From assembly GCA_900546395.1 (NCBI GenBank), contig URDD01000068.1, forward strand, positions 1 through 13,988: a stretch of 13,988 nucleotides of DNA, read 5' to 3'. Position numbers and translations under genes: made by a program. Shown here one piece after another: positions 1-7,629 of this stretch; the stretch's first letter is position 1; each line of letters starts with the position of its first letter. The notes below the pieces were generated by a model. That model saw only the letters and a program-made list of their open reading frames with translations. It made no database searches and had not been told where the DNA came from. This DNA comes from an uncultured Bacteroidales bacterium (lineage in GTDB: Bacteria; Bacteroidota; Bacteroidia; Bacteroidales; UBA932).

Positions 1-75
1 GGAGCGGAAAACGAGACTCGAACTCGCGACCCCAACCTTGGCAAGGTTGTGCTCTACCAACTGAGCTATTTCCGC
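1..75 (-). tRNA. tRNA-Gly (anticodon GCC)
   Basis: Read on the minus strand, a complete cloverleaf is visible. The acceptor stem GCGGAAA pairs with TTTCCGC, followed by T8-A9, a D arm with GCTC/GAGC, an anticodon stem CAACC/GGTTG closing the loop TTGCCAA, and a T arm with TTCGAGT. The anticodon is GCC, decoding glycine GGC/GGU. The discriminator is T, usual for bacterial tRNA-Gly, and is followed by CC at the window edge, so the final A of an encoded CCA would lie just outside. A strong Bacteroidetes-type promoter precedes it. Confidence 0.97.
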
Positions 76-115
76 AATTTCTAAAAGAACTTCCGTTGTT
101 TTCGTAACGGGATTG

Positions 116-146
116 CAAAGATAGGTATTATTTCTTTACCTGCAAA
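116..146 (-). promoter_or_regulatory. Bacteroidetes-type promoter of tRNA-Gly
   Basis: On the minus strand a TTTG (143-146) is followed by exactly 19 nt and then TATCTTTG (116-123), a full match to the Bacteroides consensus TTTG-N19-TAnnTTTG. Transcription should start a few bases below position 116, giving a leader of roughly 30 nt before the tRNA. The leader has a short inverted repeat (CCGTT 93-97 with AACGG 106-110). The rest of 76-199 is AT-rich; I see no gene in it and no clear terminator for the gene ending at 200. Confidence 0.85.
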
Positions 147-199
147 TTTTTTTTAATTTTTCTGCATTTTTTCTTCACTTTTCCCACAAAAAACTCAAA

Positions 200-1429
200 C
201 TATGGAATACCGACAGTATCCATAAACGAACGGAACAGAGACTTCCAGCGTCCCGAAACTATTACTTGATGATTGCCTACGGGAGAAGTAAGAAGAGAAG
301 ACAGATCATCTTCCATTTTCAAATGCAGCTGAGTCCTGCACAAATTGGATGAAGCCGTGCATTCTTCAAGAGTCCCTTCTGCTATGAAACTTCTGGACAA
401 GTCGCCTGACAACTTGAAGACCGTCACAGGTCCGGGAGCAACATCTCCATGAATTGCAACTCCTGTTCCTGACTCAAAGTGCGAATCATAATCATACTTA
501 TACACCATATTCAGCGGTATAGTACAATGCGCAAAAAGAGCCTCTCCCCGCTTCACATCTATTCTTGACGGATTAGACTGGAATCCAGAACTTCCGGTGA
601 GGGCACGCACTACAGCCATTGTAACCATAGCCGGAATATCACCCTCGCAACCTGAAACCAAACCTTCTTGATTAAGCATGGCAAGAGCCAGACAGCCTGT
701 GTTTCCTACCGATTCCAACAAATCAAAACACCTGACAGTCAAACCGGACAAACCGTACGTTCCAGCAACCCTCTTCATCGCCCCGTAAATACATAATGCC
801 CCGTCAATGGCATTTGAATCCACTCGGCCGGAAGGACAATTCCCTTCCAAAGGCAAAATTCTGCACGCCGCATCCGCAGGATACTCTTTCTTCGAAATTT
901 CCTCCACTAAAAAACCCATCGGTACATCCACAATCTCAATTCCAAGTTTTCCTTTGATAAGTTCCCTGTCTGCTTCACTTGAGATAAGCCAGTCAGAAGG
1001 CTTGCCCAAAACACCATAGCGACTGCCTGCAAGTTCTGACACAGCCCCTGCTACCCTTGACAAAATATTTATTCTGTCTGCAATAACATCAATACTTCCG
1101 TGAATAATTTCCCCAGAGCGGCCATGACTGCACAAATATGAAAGAATCTCCATAGATGCGGCCAAAGAGTTACTGCTTCCTGATGTCAAAAGATATACAG
1201 GACCACCAATACGCGGAAGAAGTTCTTTGAACAGTCCTTCTGTTCCTCCGGTACGGACATAAATCAAAGGAAACGGTACAGAAGAATATCCTGAAAAATC
1301 AGCACCCCTGAAATCAAATCCTACTCCAAGTCTGTTTTCAATCTCTGAAAGGAAAGATGAAGACATCTCACTTACAGCGGATTCGTCATGAAGTCGGGAC
1401 GTCAAAGTAAAAATGGAAGGTTGTATCAT
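200..1429 (-). CDS. L-fucose/L-arabinose isomerase-like protein (COG2407-type)
   Basis: A 409-residue soluble protein without signal peptide or membrane segments. Its layout recalls the fucose-isomerase-like superfamily: an N-terminal half with Rossmann-like patches (TGGTEGLF at 60-67, LLTSGSSNSL at 80-89, GVLGKPSDWLI at 139-149) and a C-terminal half with the conserved block VRCFDLLE (232-239) then CEGDIP (261-266). Late histidines in AIHGDV (H327) and GNHQV (H386) complete the metal-site candidates E239, E262/D264 and H386. Members are metal-dependent cytoplasmic ketol isomerases or close relatives; the substrate cannot be read from sequence. It lies 99 bp after the GH97 gene on the same strand with no promoter box visible between, so it may act on a sugar released by that enzyme (inference). 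Start chosen at the first ATG (MIQPS); no clear Shine-Dalgarno sequence. Family fairly sure, true isomerase activity unsure. Confidence 0.72.
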   Translation of the reverse strand: MIQPSIFTLTSRLHDESAVSEMSSSFLSEIENRLGVGFDFRGADFSGYSSVPFPLIYVRTGGTEGLFKELLPRIGGPVYLLTSGSSNSLAASMEILSYLCSHGRSGEIIHGSIDVIADRINILSRVAGAVSELAGSRYGVLGKPSDWLISSEADRELIKGKLGIEIVDVPMGFLVEEISKKEYPADAACRILPLEGNCPSGRVDSNAIDGALCIYGAMKRVAGTYGLSGLTVRCFDLLESVGNTGCLALAMLNQEGLVSGCEGDIPAMVTMAVVRALTGSSGFQSNPSRIDVKRGEALFAHCTIPLNMVYKYDYDSHFESGTGVAIHGDVAPGPVTVFKLSGDLSRSFIAEGTLEECTASSNLCRTQLHLKMEDDLSSLLTSPVGNHQVIVSGRWKSLFRSFMDTVGIP

Positions 1430-1459
1430 GTTATCAAAAATCTCTTTTAGGAACTTTTA

Positions 1460-1501
1460 AGCGGGTATGACATGCAATTGTTACATTACCGCACACCCGC
1501 T
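1460..1501 (-). repeat. Inverted repeat between GH97 and isomerase-like genes
   Basis: Ten-base arms (1460-1469 and 1492-1501) enclose a 22-nt loop. As minus-strand RNA the arms pair along their full length with one G-U wobble (AGCGGGUGUG with CAUACCCGCU). The U-rich stretch lies before the hairpin, not after it, so this is not a standard intrinsic terminator. It could be an mRNA stabilising or processing hairpin that sets different levels of the two genes, or a DNA operator. Confidence 0.5.
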
Positions 1502-1528
1502 CATAAAAAAAATTACAGGACGCTGCTG

Positions 1529-3520
1529 TTACTTACGTACAATTCTTGCCGCAAAACCGCCGCCTGGAGCCATATGTATTTTCACCTTTCCTGATGCAGG
1601 AACTGGTATGGACTCCTTAACATAATCTTTTGCCGCCCTGTGGGCATTGGCACCATCCCTATAAACCTCCATCACGAAATCACCTTCGCCAAGGAATGAA
1701 AGATCAAGTTCCATATCCCTTGCAGTCCAGTCTGTCATTGCACCTACGTACCATACGTCTCCACTACGACGGGCTATTGCAACATAATCTGCAATCTTTC
1801 CGTCCAATGCTCTGGTTTCATCCCATACTGTAGGAACGGATGCTATGAATTCAGTACACTCCTTCTCCTCCATATAATTTGAAGGAGAATCACAAAGCAT
1901 ATTAAGAGGAGATTCAAACACCACGTATTCAGCCAGCTGGCGACATCTTGTCCCCTGGCTCATTCCTTCAGAGTTCACAGCCTTGTAATTTTTCTTAGTT
2001 GCATTGCGCATAGCTCCCTGAGTATAATCAAAAGGACCTGCAACCATCCTTATAAAAGGAATAGTAACATCGTATGTCACCTGATCGACACTACCGTTCC
2101 ACTTCATCTGCTCCAGACCGAAAACTCCTTCATAGTTAATTACATTAGGATATGTCCTGTTCAGACCGGCAGGTTTGTATGTTCCATGGAAATCAAGCAT
2201 AAGATGATACTTTGCAGCCACTTCTGCCGCCCTGTGATGAAAATCTACCATAATCTGGTCATCCCTGTCCATGAAATCCACCTTGAAACCTTTGATTCCC
2301 ATATTGGAGTAATGACGGCAGACATTTTCCATATCCCTGTCAAATGCCCAATATCCTGCCCAGAGTATAAGACCTACATTTTTCTCTGAAGCATAGGCCA
2401 CGAGCTCCTCCAAATCTATTTCAGGAACTACTTGCATAAGGTCAGCCTTTTTGTTTACAGCCCATCCTTCATCCAATATAACATACTCGATTCCATGTGA
2501 AGCAGCAAAATCAATATAGTATTTATATGTCTCATTGTTTATACCTGCTTCAAAATCGACACCATAAATATTCCAGGCATTCCACCATTCCCAGGCAACC
2601 TTTCCAGGCTTCACCCAACTGTAGTCCACTCCCTCAGCAGCAGGTCTGGCAAGTCTATAGACCATATCATTATCTGTAAGCTGTGCGTCATTTTCCGATA
2701 CAATCACAATACGCCATGGGAATGACTCTCCCTTTTCAAATTCCGCTATATAGTCCTTTCTGGACTCCACTACCATCTGAAGCATATTGTGACCTCCCTG
2801 CCTGACTTGTTCCGGATATTTTGCATATACACCCGAAAGAGTATTGCCTGCATTTCCATTATATAAATACATTCCGGGATAATCCAAAAGGTCAGACTCT
2901 GTAATGCATACCTTTTTACCATCTGCAGCCTCAACTACAAGAGGAAGAAAAGCAAGCCTGTCCTTATTCCATTCAGACAAAGAAATATATTCATACGTAT
3001 TCTCGAAAGAATTAAAAAACTGTGCGTCAAATGACTTGGACTTTCTCACATAAGGAACATACGCCTTCTGGTCTGCCGGAAAAGCAAACTCTGCTTTTTC
3101 AGACATAACCTTAAACGGCTTTTCCGAAAGAGAAACGAAGCGGTAAGCCATTCCGTCATTATAAGCCCTGAATATGATATTAAAACCTTTAAACCTGAGA
3201 GTCAGTTCATTGAAATTATCCCTGACAATATCTTTTTTATAAAAAGATGCCTTGATATTTTCATTGACACTTCTTTCCTTCTTTCCGATAAATCTTGAGT
3301 TTTCGCCATATATGATACCATCTGACAATGTCATGGAAATTTCAGACGGTGACAATACGGCCATACCGCCGTGAGATAATGAGTACACTACATTTTGACC
3401 CACCTCAACGGATACATTGAGTTTTCCGTCCGGAGAACTCAACGAAAAAGACTTAGGAGCTGCCTGAACAGCGAACACTGCCATAAGAAACAAGGCAGCA
3501 GTAAAAATTTTTCTGATCAT
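1529..3520 (-). CDS. GH97 family alpha-glycosidase, retaining type (probable alpha-galactosidase)
   Basis: A 663-residue exported enzyme. Residues 1-20 form a Sec signal peptide with likely cleavage after VQA and no lipobox cysteine, so it should be periplasmic or secreted. The N-terminal beta-sandwich (about 22-300) is followed by a (beta/alpha)8 barrel (VAWEWWNAW 308-316, VILDEGW 347-353, GLILWAGYW 383-391) and a C-terminal beta domain from about 570. This order and the 660-residue length are characteristic of GH97. KVDFMDRDDQ (413-422) carries D415, and E470 lies in FGLE. From memory, these match the nucleophile and acid/base positions of the retaining Bacteroides thetaiotaomicron alpha-galactosidase BtGH97b, whereas the inverting alpha-glucosidase SusB lacks this Asp. 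It should release terminal alpha-linked galactose (or a related sugar) from oligosaccharides. The start lies 49 bp after mutS with no promoter box seen, so read-through from mutS is possible. No SusC/SusD pair is nearby. Confidence 0.9.
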   Translation of the reverse strand: MIRKIFTAALFLMAVFAVQAAPKSFSLSSPDGKLNVSVEVGQNVVYSLSHGGMAVLSPSEISMTLSDGIIYGENSRFIGKKERSVNENIKASFYKKDIVRDNFNELTLRFKGFNIIFRAYNDGMAYRFVSLSEKPFKVMSEKAEFAFPADQKAYVPYVRKSKSFDAQFFNSFENTYEYISLSEWNKDRLAFLPLVVEAADGKKVCITESDLLDYPGMYLYNGNAGNTLSGVYAKYPEQVRQGGHNMLQMVVESRKDYIAEFEKGESFPWRIVIVSENDAQLTDNDMVYRLARPAAEGVDYSWVKPGKVAWEWWNAWNIYGVDFEAGINNETYKYYIDFAASHGIEYVILDEGWAVNKKADLMQVVPEIDLEELVAYASEKNVGLILWAGYWAFDRDMENVCRHYSNMGIKGFKVDFMDRDDQIMVDFHHRAAEVAAKYHLMLDFHGTYKPAGLNRTYPNVINYEGVFGLEQMKWNGSVDQVTYDVTIPFIRMVAGPFDYTQGAMRNATKKNYKAVNSEGMSQGTRCRQLAEYVVFESPLNMLCDSPSNYMEEKECTEFIASVPTVWDETRALDGKIADYVAIARRSGDVWYVGAMTDWTARDMELDLSFLGEGDFVMEVYRDGANAHRAAKDYVKESIPVPASGKVKIHMAPGGGFAARIVRK

Positions 3521-3569
3521 TAGTTTTTCTTGATTTTTAAATTATTTGTTAAAGTATGTTCCTCAATAT

Positions 3570-6203
3570 CTAAATTCCCATTTTTTCTTTCATGTTCCTC
3601 AGCAGGTCAAATGCCTGCAGAGGAGTCATATTGTTAAGGTCAGCAGCATTGAGATCGTCCCTCAACGACATAAGAAGAGGATCTTCAAGCTGGAAGAAAG
3701 ACAGCTGCAGAGAGCCGTCACTCTCTACCCTTCCCTCTTTTATATTGTGCGCCTTCACCGGTTTCTGTTTTACTGATGACTTTGCAAGTTCACCACTTTC
3801 AAGAGACTCAAGCGTCTTTTCCGCTGATTCTATGACCTGACGCGGCATTCCCGCCATTCTGGCCACATGAATACCGAAACTGTGCGCCACACCACCTTCC
3901 TTAAGTTTGCGCAGAAATATCACATTCTTCCCGACTTCTTTTACTGCAATATGATAGTTTTTCACCCTCGGATATATATTTTCCAGATCATTGAGCTCAT
4001 GATAATGAGTTGCAAACAGTGTTTTCGCTCCATGTCCGTACTCGTGTATATACTCTACTATCGCCCGCGCTATAGACATTCCGTCATAAGTGGAAGTACC
4101 GCGTCCTATTTCATCCAGAAGAACCAGAGAACGTGATGACAGGTTGTGCAGAATCATTGATGTCTCAAGCATTTCCACCATAAACGTTGACTCTCCCCGT
4201 GAAATATTGTCTGAAGCCCCGACTCTTGTGAAAAGCTTGTCACAATAACCTATTACAGCCGAATCTGCCGGCACGAACGAGCCTACCTGTGCCATAAGTA
4301 CTATCAGGGCCGTCTGACGCAAAAGGGCAGATTTACCTGCCATATTCGGACCGGTAAGAATAATAACCTGCTGTTCTTTATTGTCCAGAAATACATCATT
4401 GGCTACGAACTCATCACCGTGAGGCATAAGAGTCTCTATCACCGGATGACGCCCGGCCTTTATATCTATACCGGTCCCGTCATTTACCTGCGGACGGCAA
4501 TATTTGTTGGAAAGTGCCAGATCTGCAAAGCCGGAAAGCACATCAAGCCTTGCTATGACTCTGCAATTGGACTGTATCACTGAGATATTCTGCTGCACAG
4601 CCGCCACCAGATCAGCATAAAGACGGCTTTCCAGTATATATATCTTCTCTTCCGCTCCCAGTATTTTCTCCTCATACTCCTTGAGTTCAGCAGTTATATA
4701 CCGCTCCGCATTGACAAGTGTCTGCTTTCTGATCCAGTCTTCAGGAACTTTGTCCTTATGGGCATTCCTCACCTCAAGATAATAGCCGAAGACAGAATTA
4801 TAACTTATCTTCAATGATGTTATGCCTGTCCTGTCCATCTCCCGCTGCTGTATATTTAGAAGGACTTCCTTGCTGTTGCGGGCCAGACTCCTCAATTCAT
4901 CAAGTTCAGAGTTGAAACCTGATGCAATAACATCACCTTTACCGACTGCAGCAGCAGGATCGGAAGCCATTGTCTTTTCCAGACGGTCCAAAAGTTCCGA
5001 ACATCCGTCAATGGAAGACATCATGCCATCAAGAGGTGGACATCCTCTTGCGCTACAGAGTTCTTTTATCGGAGCGAGTTGTGCAAGCCCCCGTTTCAGC
5101 TGCATGATTTCCCTCGGAAGTATTTTCCCGGCTGCTGCCCTCGAGATTATCCTTTCCAAATCTCCTATATTCCCTATATTCTCCTGCAAAGTTTCAAGGT
5201 CATCAGAATGCTCCATAAAGTACTGCACTACCTCATACCTTGACTCAAGTTCCCCTATGTCCATAGACGGCATCATAAGCCAACTTCTAAGCAAGCGTGC
5301 CCCCATTGGAGAAGAACATTTGTCCATGACAGAAACCAGAGCGACACCATCTCCGCTCGCCGGAGCAAACACCTCCAGATTCCTGAATGTAAACCTGTCC
5401 ATCCACACAAATGAAGACTGGTCTATTCTGGAAACCGAGCAGATATTTTTCAGCCCGGAATGCTGTGTCTGCTCCAAATATATGAGAAGTGCTCCGGCTG
5501 ATGTGATTCCAAGAGGATAACACTCAATGGCAAATCCTTTAAGAGAATCAACTCCAAGCTGCTTTTTTAGTCTCTCAGCGGAAGAATCATATACAAATGC
5601 CCATTCCTCAAGTGTAGAAATATAATAGCTTTCTCCGTATCTTTCCCTGACTTCTTTTGCACCCCCTCTTGGTACAAGGAGTTCTTTAGGTGCAAATGAT
5701 GACAGCAATGTATCAATATAATCCATAGTGCCTTCAGCCACCTGAAATGTTCCCGTAGAAACATCAAGGAATGCGACTCCGCACTTGTCTTTGTCAAATG
5801 TCAGACCTGCCAGGTAATTATGTTCCTTCTGCTCAAGAAGCTGGTCGCTGAAAGCAATGCCCGGAGTCACCAGTTCAGTAACTCCTCTTTTCACTATTTT
5901 CTTGGTCAGCTTAGGATCTTCCAACTGATCACAGACAGCAACCTTATATCCTGCCCGTACCAGACGAGGGAGATAAGTATCCAGAGAATGGTGCGGAAAT
6001 CCTGCCAGAGGCACGGACATTGCCGAACCGTTAGCCCGCTTCGTGAGCACTATTCCCAGCACTTTGCTGGCAATCAGGGCATCATCCGCAAATGTCTCAT
6101 AAAAGTCTCCAACCCGGAAAAGCAGGACTGCTTCAGGATGCTGAGACTTGACCTCGAAATATTGCTTCATCAGCGGGGTTTCCGCTATTTTATTGTCTTT
6201 CAT
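3570..6203 (-). CDS. mutS: DNA mismatch repair protein MutS
   Basis: An 877-residue protein from the chosen start. It recognises base mismatches and small loops and recruits MutL. Visible landmarks are the N-terminal mismatch-reading motif GDFYE (F34 wedges at the mismatch, E36 contacts it), a connector and lever/clamp region, Walker A GPNMAGKS (618-625), Walker B LLDEIGRG (D697, E698), the ATHYHE stretch after it, and near the C terminus QLSFF (833-837), a likely beta-clamp-binding motif. Length is normal for MutS1. The frame is open up to an ATG at 6305, but those 34 extra codons lack MutS-like sequence and run through the palindromic promoter region. The ATG at 6203 (MKDNKIAETP) fits the family N terminus and lies below the proposed promoter. 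It is divergent from the glycosyltransferase gene. No mutL is seen. Confidence 0.97.
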   Translation of the reverse strand: MKDNKIAETPLMKQYFEVKSQHPEAVLLFRVGDFYETFADDALIASKVLGIVLTKRANGSAMSVPLAGFPHHSLDTYLPRLVRAGYKVAVCDQLEDPKLTKKIVKRGVTELVTPGIAFSDQLLEQKEHNYLAGLTFDKDKCGVAFLDVSTGTFQVAEGTMDYIDTLLSSFAPKELLVPRGGAKEVRERYGESYYISTLEEWAFVYDSSAERLKKQLGVDSLKGFAIECYPLGITSAGALLIYLEQTQHSGLKNICSVSRIDQSSFVWMDRFTFRNLEVFAPASGDGVALVSVMDKCSSPMGARLLRSWLMMPSMDIGELESRYEVVQYFMEHSDDLETLQENIGNIGDLERIISRAAAGKILPREIMQLKRGLAQLAPIKELCSARGCPPLDGMMSSIDGCSELLDRLEKTMASDPAAAVGKGDVIASGFNSELDELRSLARNSKEVLLNIQQREMDRTGITSLKISYNSVFGYYLEVRNAHKDKVPEDWIRKQTLVNAERYITAELKEYEEKILGAEEKIYILESRLYADLVAAVQQNISVIQSNCRVIARLDVLSGFADLALSNKYCRPQVNDGTGIDIKAGRHPVIETLMPHGDEFVANDVFLDNKEQQVIILTGPNMAGKSALLRQTALIVLMAQVGSFVPADSAVIGYCDKLFTRVGASDNISRGESTFMVEMLETSMILHNLSSRSLVLLDEIGRGTSTYDGMSIARAIVEYIHEYGHGAKTLFATHYHELNDLENIYPRVKNYHIAVKEVGKNVIFLRKLKEGGVAHSFGIHVARMAGMPRQVIESAEKTLESLESGELAKSSVKQKPVKAHNIKEGRVESDGSLQLSFFQLEDPLLMSLRDDLNAADLNNMTPLQAFDLLRNMKEKMGI

Positions 6204-6253
6204 CTGTCTGATTCGAATTAAACCGGCTACGGTAGCCCGGTCCGGCAAATATG

Positions 6254-6261
6254 CAAACTTA
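6254..6261 (-). promoter_or_regulatory. -7 promoter box for mutS
   Basis: Minus-strand TAAGTTTG matches the Bacteroidetes -7 consensus TAnnTTTG. Transcription would start near 6247, about 45 nt above the ATG at 6203, and excludes the upstream ATG at 6305. No TTTG-like -33 box occurs at about 19 nt spacing, because that DNA is the other palindrome arm. The promoter may be weak or dependent on a bound protein. Confidence 0.55.
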
Positions 6262-6284
6262 CATAAAAAATCGCGATTTTTATG

Positions 6285-6292
6285 TAAGTTTG
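6285..6292 (+). promoter_or_regulatory. -7 promoter box for the GT4-YfhO operon
   Basis: Plus-strand TAAGTTTG matches TAnnTTTG and is the mirror image of the mutS box. The predicted start near 6299 leaves a leader of about 29 nt before the ATG at 6328. A -33 TTTG at normal spacing is absent, as for mutS. Confidence 0.55.
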
Positions 6293-6327
6293 TATTTTGT
6301 GTCACTACGACATATAAGAAATAACGT

Positions 6328-7629
6328 ATGAAACGGGTACTTGTAATATCATATTATTGGCCGCCATCAGGCGGTTCCGGAGTTCAGAGATGGGTAAAAT
6401 TTTCCAAATATCTGCCGTCAGAGGGCTGGCAGCCGGTAATTTATACCCCTGAAAATCCAGAATTGACCACCACCGACTACTCTCTTGAAGAAGAAATACC
6501 ACAGGAAGCAGAAATAATAAAAACCCATATTTTTGAACCTTATGGAATTTACCGGACAATTACCGGATCGAAAAAAAAGGAAAGTCAGTCAGAGGTAAAC
6601 CCGATAAATGCCCAGAAAAAGACTCTCAAGCAGAAGATATCAATGCTTATCCGAGGAAACCTCTTCATACCTGACCCCCGTTGCATGTGGATTTCCCCGT
6701 CTGTAAAATTTCTGAAAAAGTATCTGAAAGAGCATCCTGCAGACATAATCATAAGTACCGGTCCCCCACACTCTATGCACCTCATAGCAAAAGGTGTGGC
6801 ACAAGCCACAGGTATTCCATGGATAGCTGATTTCCGTGACCCCTGGACCAAAATGTTCTATTTCAAGCATCTGGGACTGAGCTCCTGGGCAGAAAAAAGG
6901 CACAAGGCACTTGAAAAGACTGTACTGGACAGTGCTGATGCCATAGTAGCCGTCTCCCCTCTCGTTCAGGAAGAGTTTCAGGAAATGACTTCCACTCCTG
7001 TCCACCTCATCACTAACGGATATGATGAAGAAGATTTCGATCAGGTCGTGGAACAGGACGGCTATTTCAACATTACCCACACAGGACTTTTTGCCTCAGA
7101 CGGCGACCCGGAAGCCCTTTGGGCAGCTCTGGCGCAGAAATGCCGTGAGGATAAGGAATTTTCCGAAATGCTAAGGATAAGGCTGGCCGGAAAAAATGAC
7201 AAGGCCATCATTTCCTCAATAATCAATGCCGGTCTCGCTGCAAATCTCAGAGATATAGGATACGTAAGCCACCAGGATGCCGTAAGAGAGCAGAAAAACG
7301 CATCTGTCCTTATACTTCCGCTACGCAAGGAACCGGAATACAAGGCTACTATTCCAGGTAAACTGTTCGAATATCTTGCTTCCCGAAAGCCTGTTCTCGG
7401 CATAGGACAGAAAGACGGTGCAATGGCAAGGATACTGGAAAGTTCCAAGGCAGGAGTAGTCTCAGACTGGAATGAATATGCAGATATATACAGGTATATC
7501 AGCAACTGCTGGGAACTGTTCAAAGCCGACAAGCTTGAAGCCGGAACAGAAAATATAGAAAAATACACCAGAAAAGCGCTGACCAGAGACATGGCTGCGC
7601 TTATGGATTCACTTATCAAAACCAAATGA
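6328..7629 (+). CDS. GT4-type (GT-B fold) glycosyltransferase
   Basis: A 433-residue cytoplasmic protein. The N-terminal Rossmann domain opens with VLVISYYWPPSGGSG (4-18), a glycine-rich loop typical of GT4 acceptor domains, and contains STGPPHS (143-149) and DFRDPW (168-173). The C-terminal domain ends in the nucleotide-sugar-binding block TIPGKLFEYLASRKPVL (341-357), where E348 in KLFEYLA is the usual family glutamate. No signal peptide or membrane helix is seen; such enzymes act at the inner face of the membrane, transferring a sugar from a nucleotide donor to a lipid or glycan. Donor and acceptor cannot be read. Its stop overlaps the YfhO start (ATGA), implying translational coupling and a shared pathway in envelope glycan or lipid glycosylation. 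Confidence 0.88.
   Translation: MKRVLVISYYWPPSGGSGVQRWVKFSKYLPSEGWQPVIYTPENPELTTTDYSLEEEIPQEAEIIKTHIFEPYGIYRTITGSKKKESQSEVNPINAQKKTLKQKISMLIRGNLFIPDPRCMWISPSVKFLKKYLKEHPADIIISTGPPHSMHLIAKGVAQATGIPWIADFRDPWTKMFYFKHLGLSSWAEKRHKALEKTVLDSADAIVAVSPLVQEEFQEMTSTPVHLITNGYDEEDFDQVVEQDGYFNITHTGLFASDGDPEALWAALAQKCREDKEFSEMLRIRLAGKNDKAIISSIINAGLAANLRDIGYVSHQDAVREQKNASVLILPLRKEPEYKATIPGKLFEYLASRKPVLGIGQKDGAMARILESSKAGVVSDWNEYADIYRYISNCWELFKADKLEAGTENIEKYTRKALTRDMAALMDSLIKTK

Larger units (their letters stand above)
6254..6292. repeat. 39-bp palindrome in the mutS / glycosyltransferase divergent region
   Basis: The sequence is symmetric about TCGCGA (6271-6276). The left arm CAAACTTACATAAAAA and the right arm TTTTTATGTAAGTTTG are complementary except for one extra A on the left. 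Each end of the palindrome reads outward as TAAGTTTG. It is the only long inverted repeat in this region and is not followed by a T-run beyond its arms, so it looks like an operator or cruciform-prone promoter element rather than a terminator. Confidence 0.8.

Noticed and set aside
4822..5520. A 232-codon open frame on the plus strand opposite mutS.
   Set aside because: It lies wholly antisense to the conserved mutS core, its serine- and leucine-rich translation resembles no family, and it has no promoter or start context.
6305..6559. An 84-codon minus-strand frame overlapping the start of the glycosyltransferase gene.
   Set aside because: It is antisense to the conserved N-terminal glycine-rich region of the GT4 enzyme and shows no family features.
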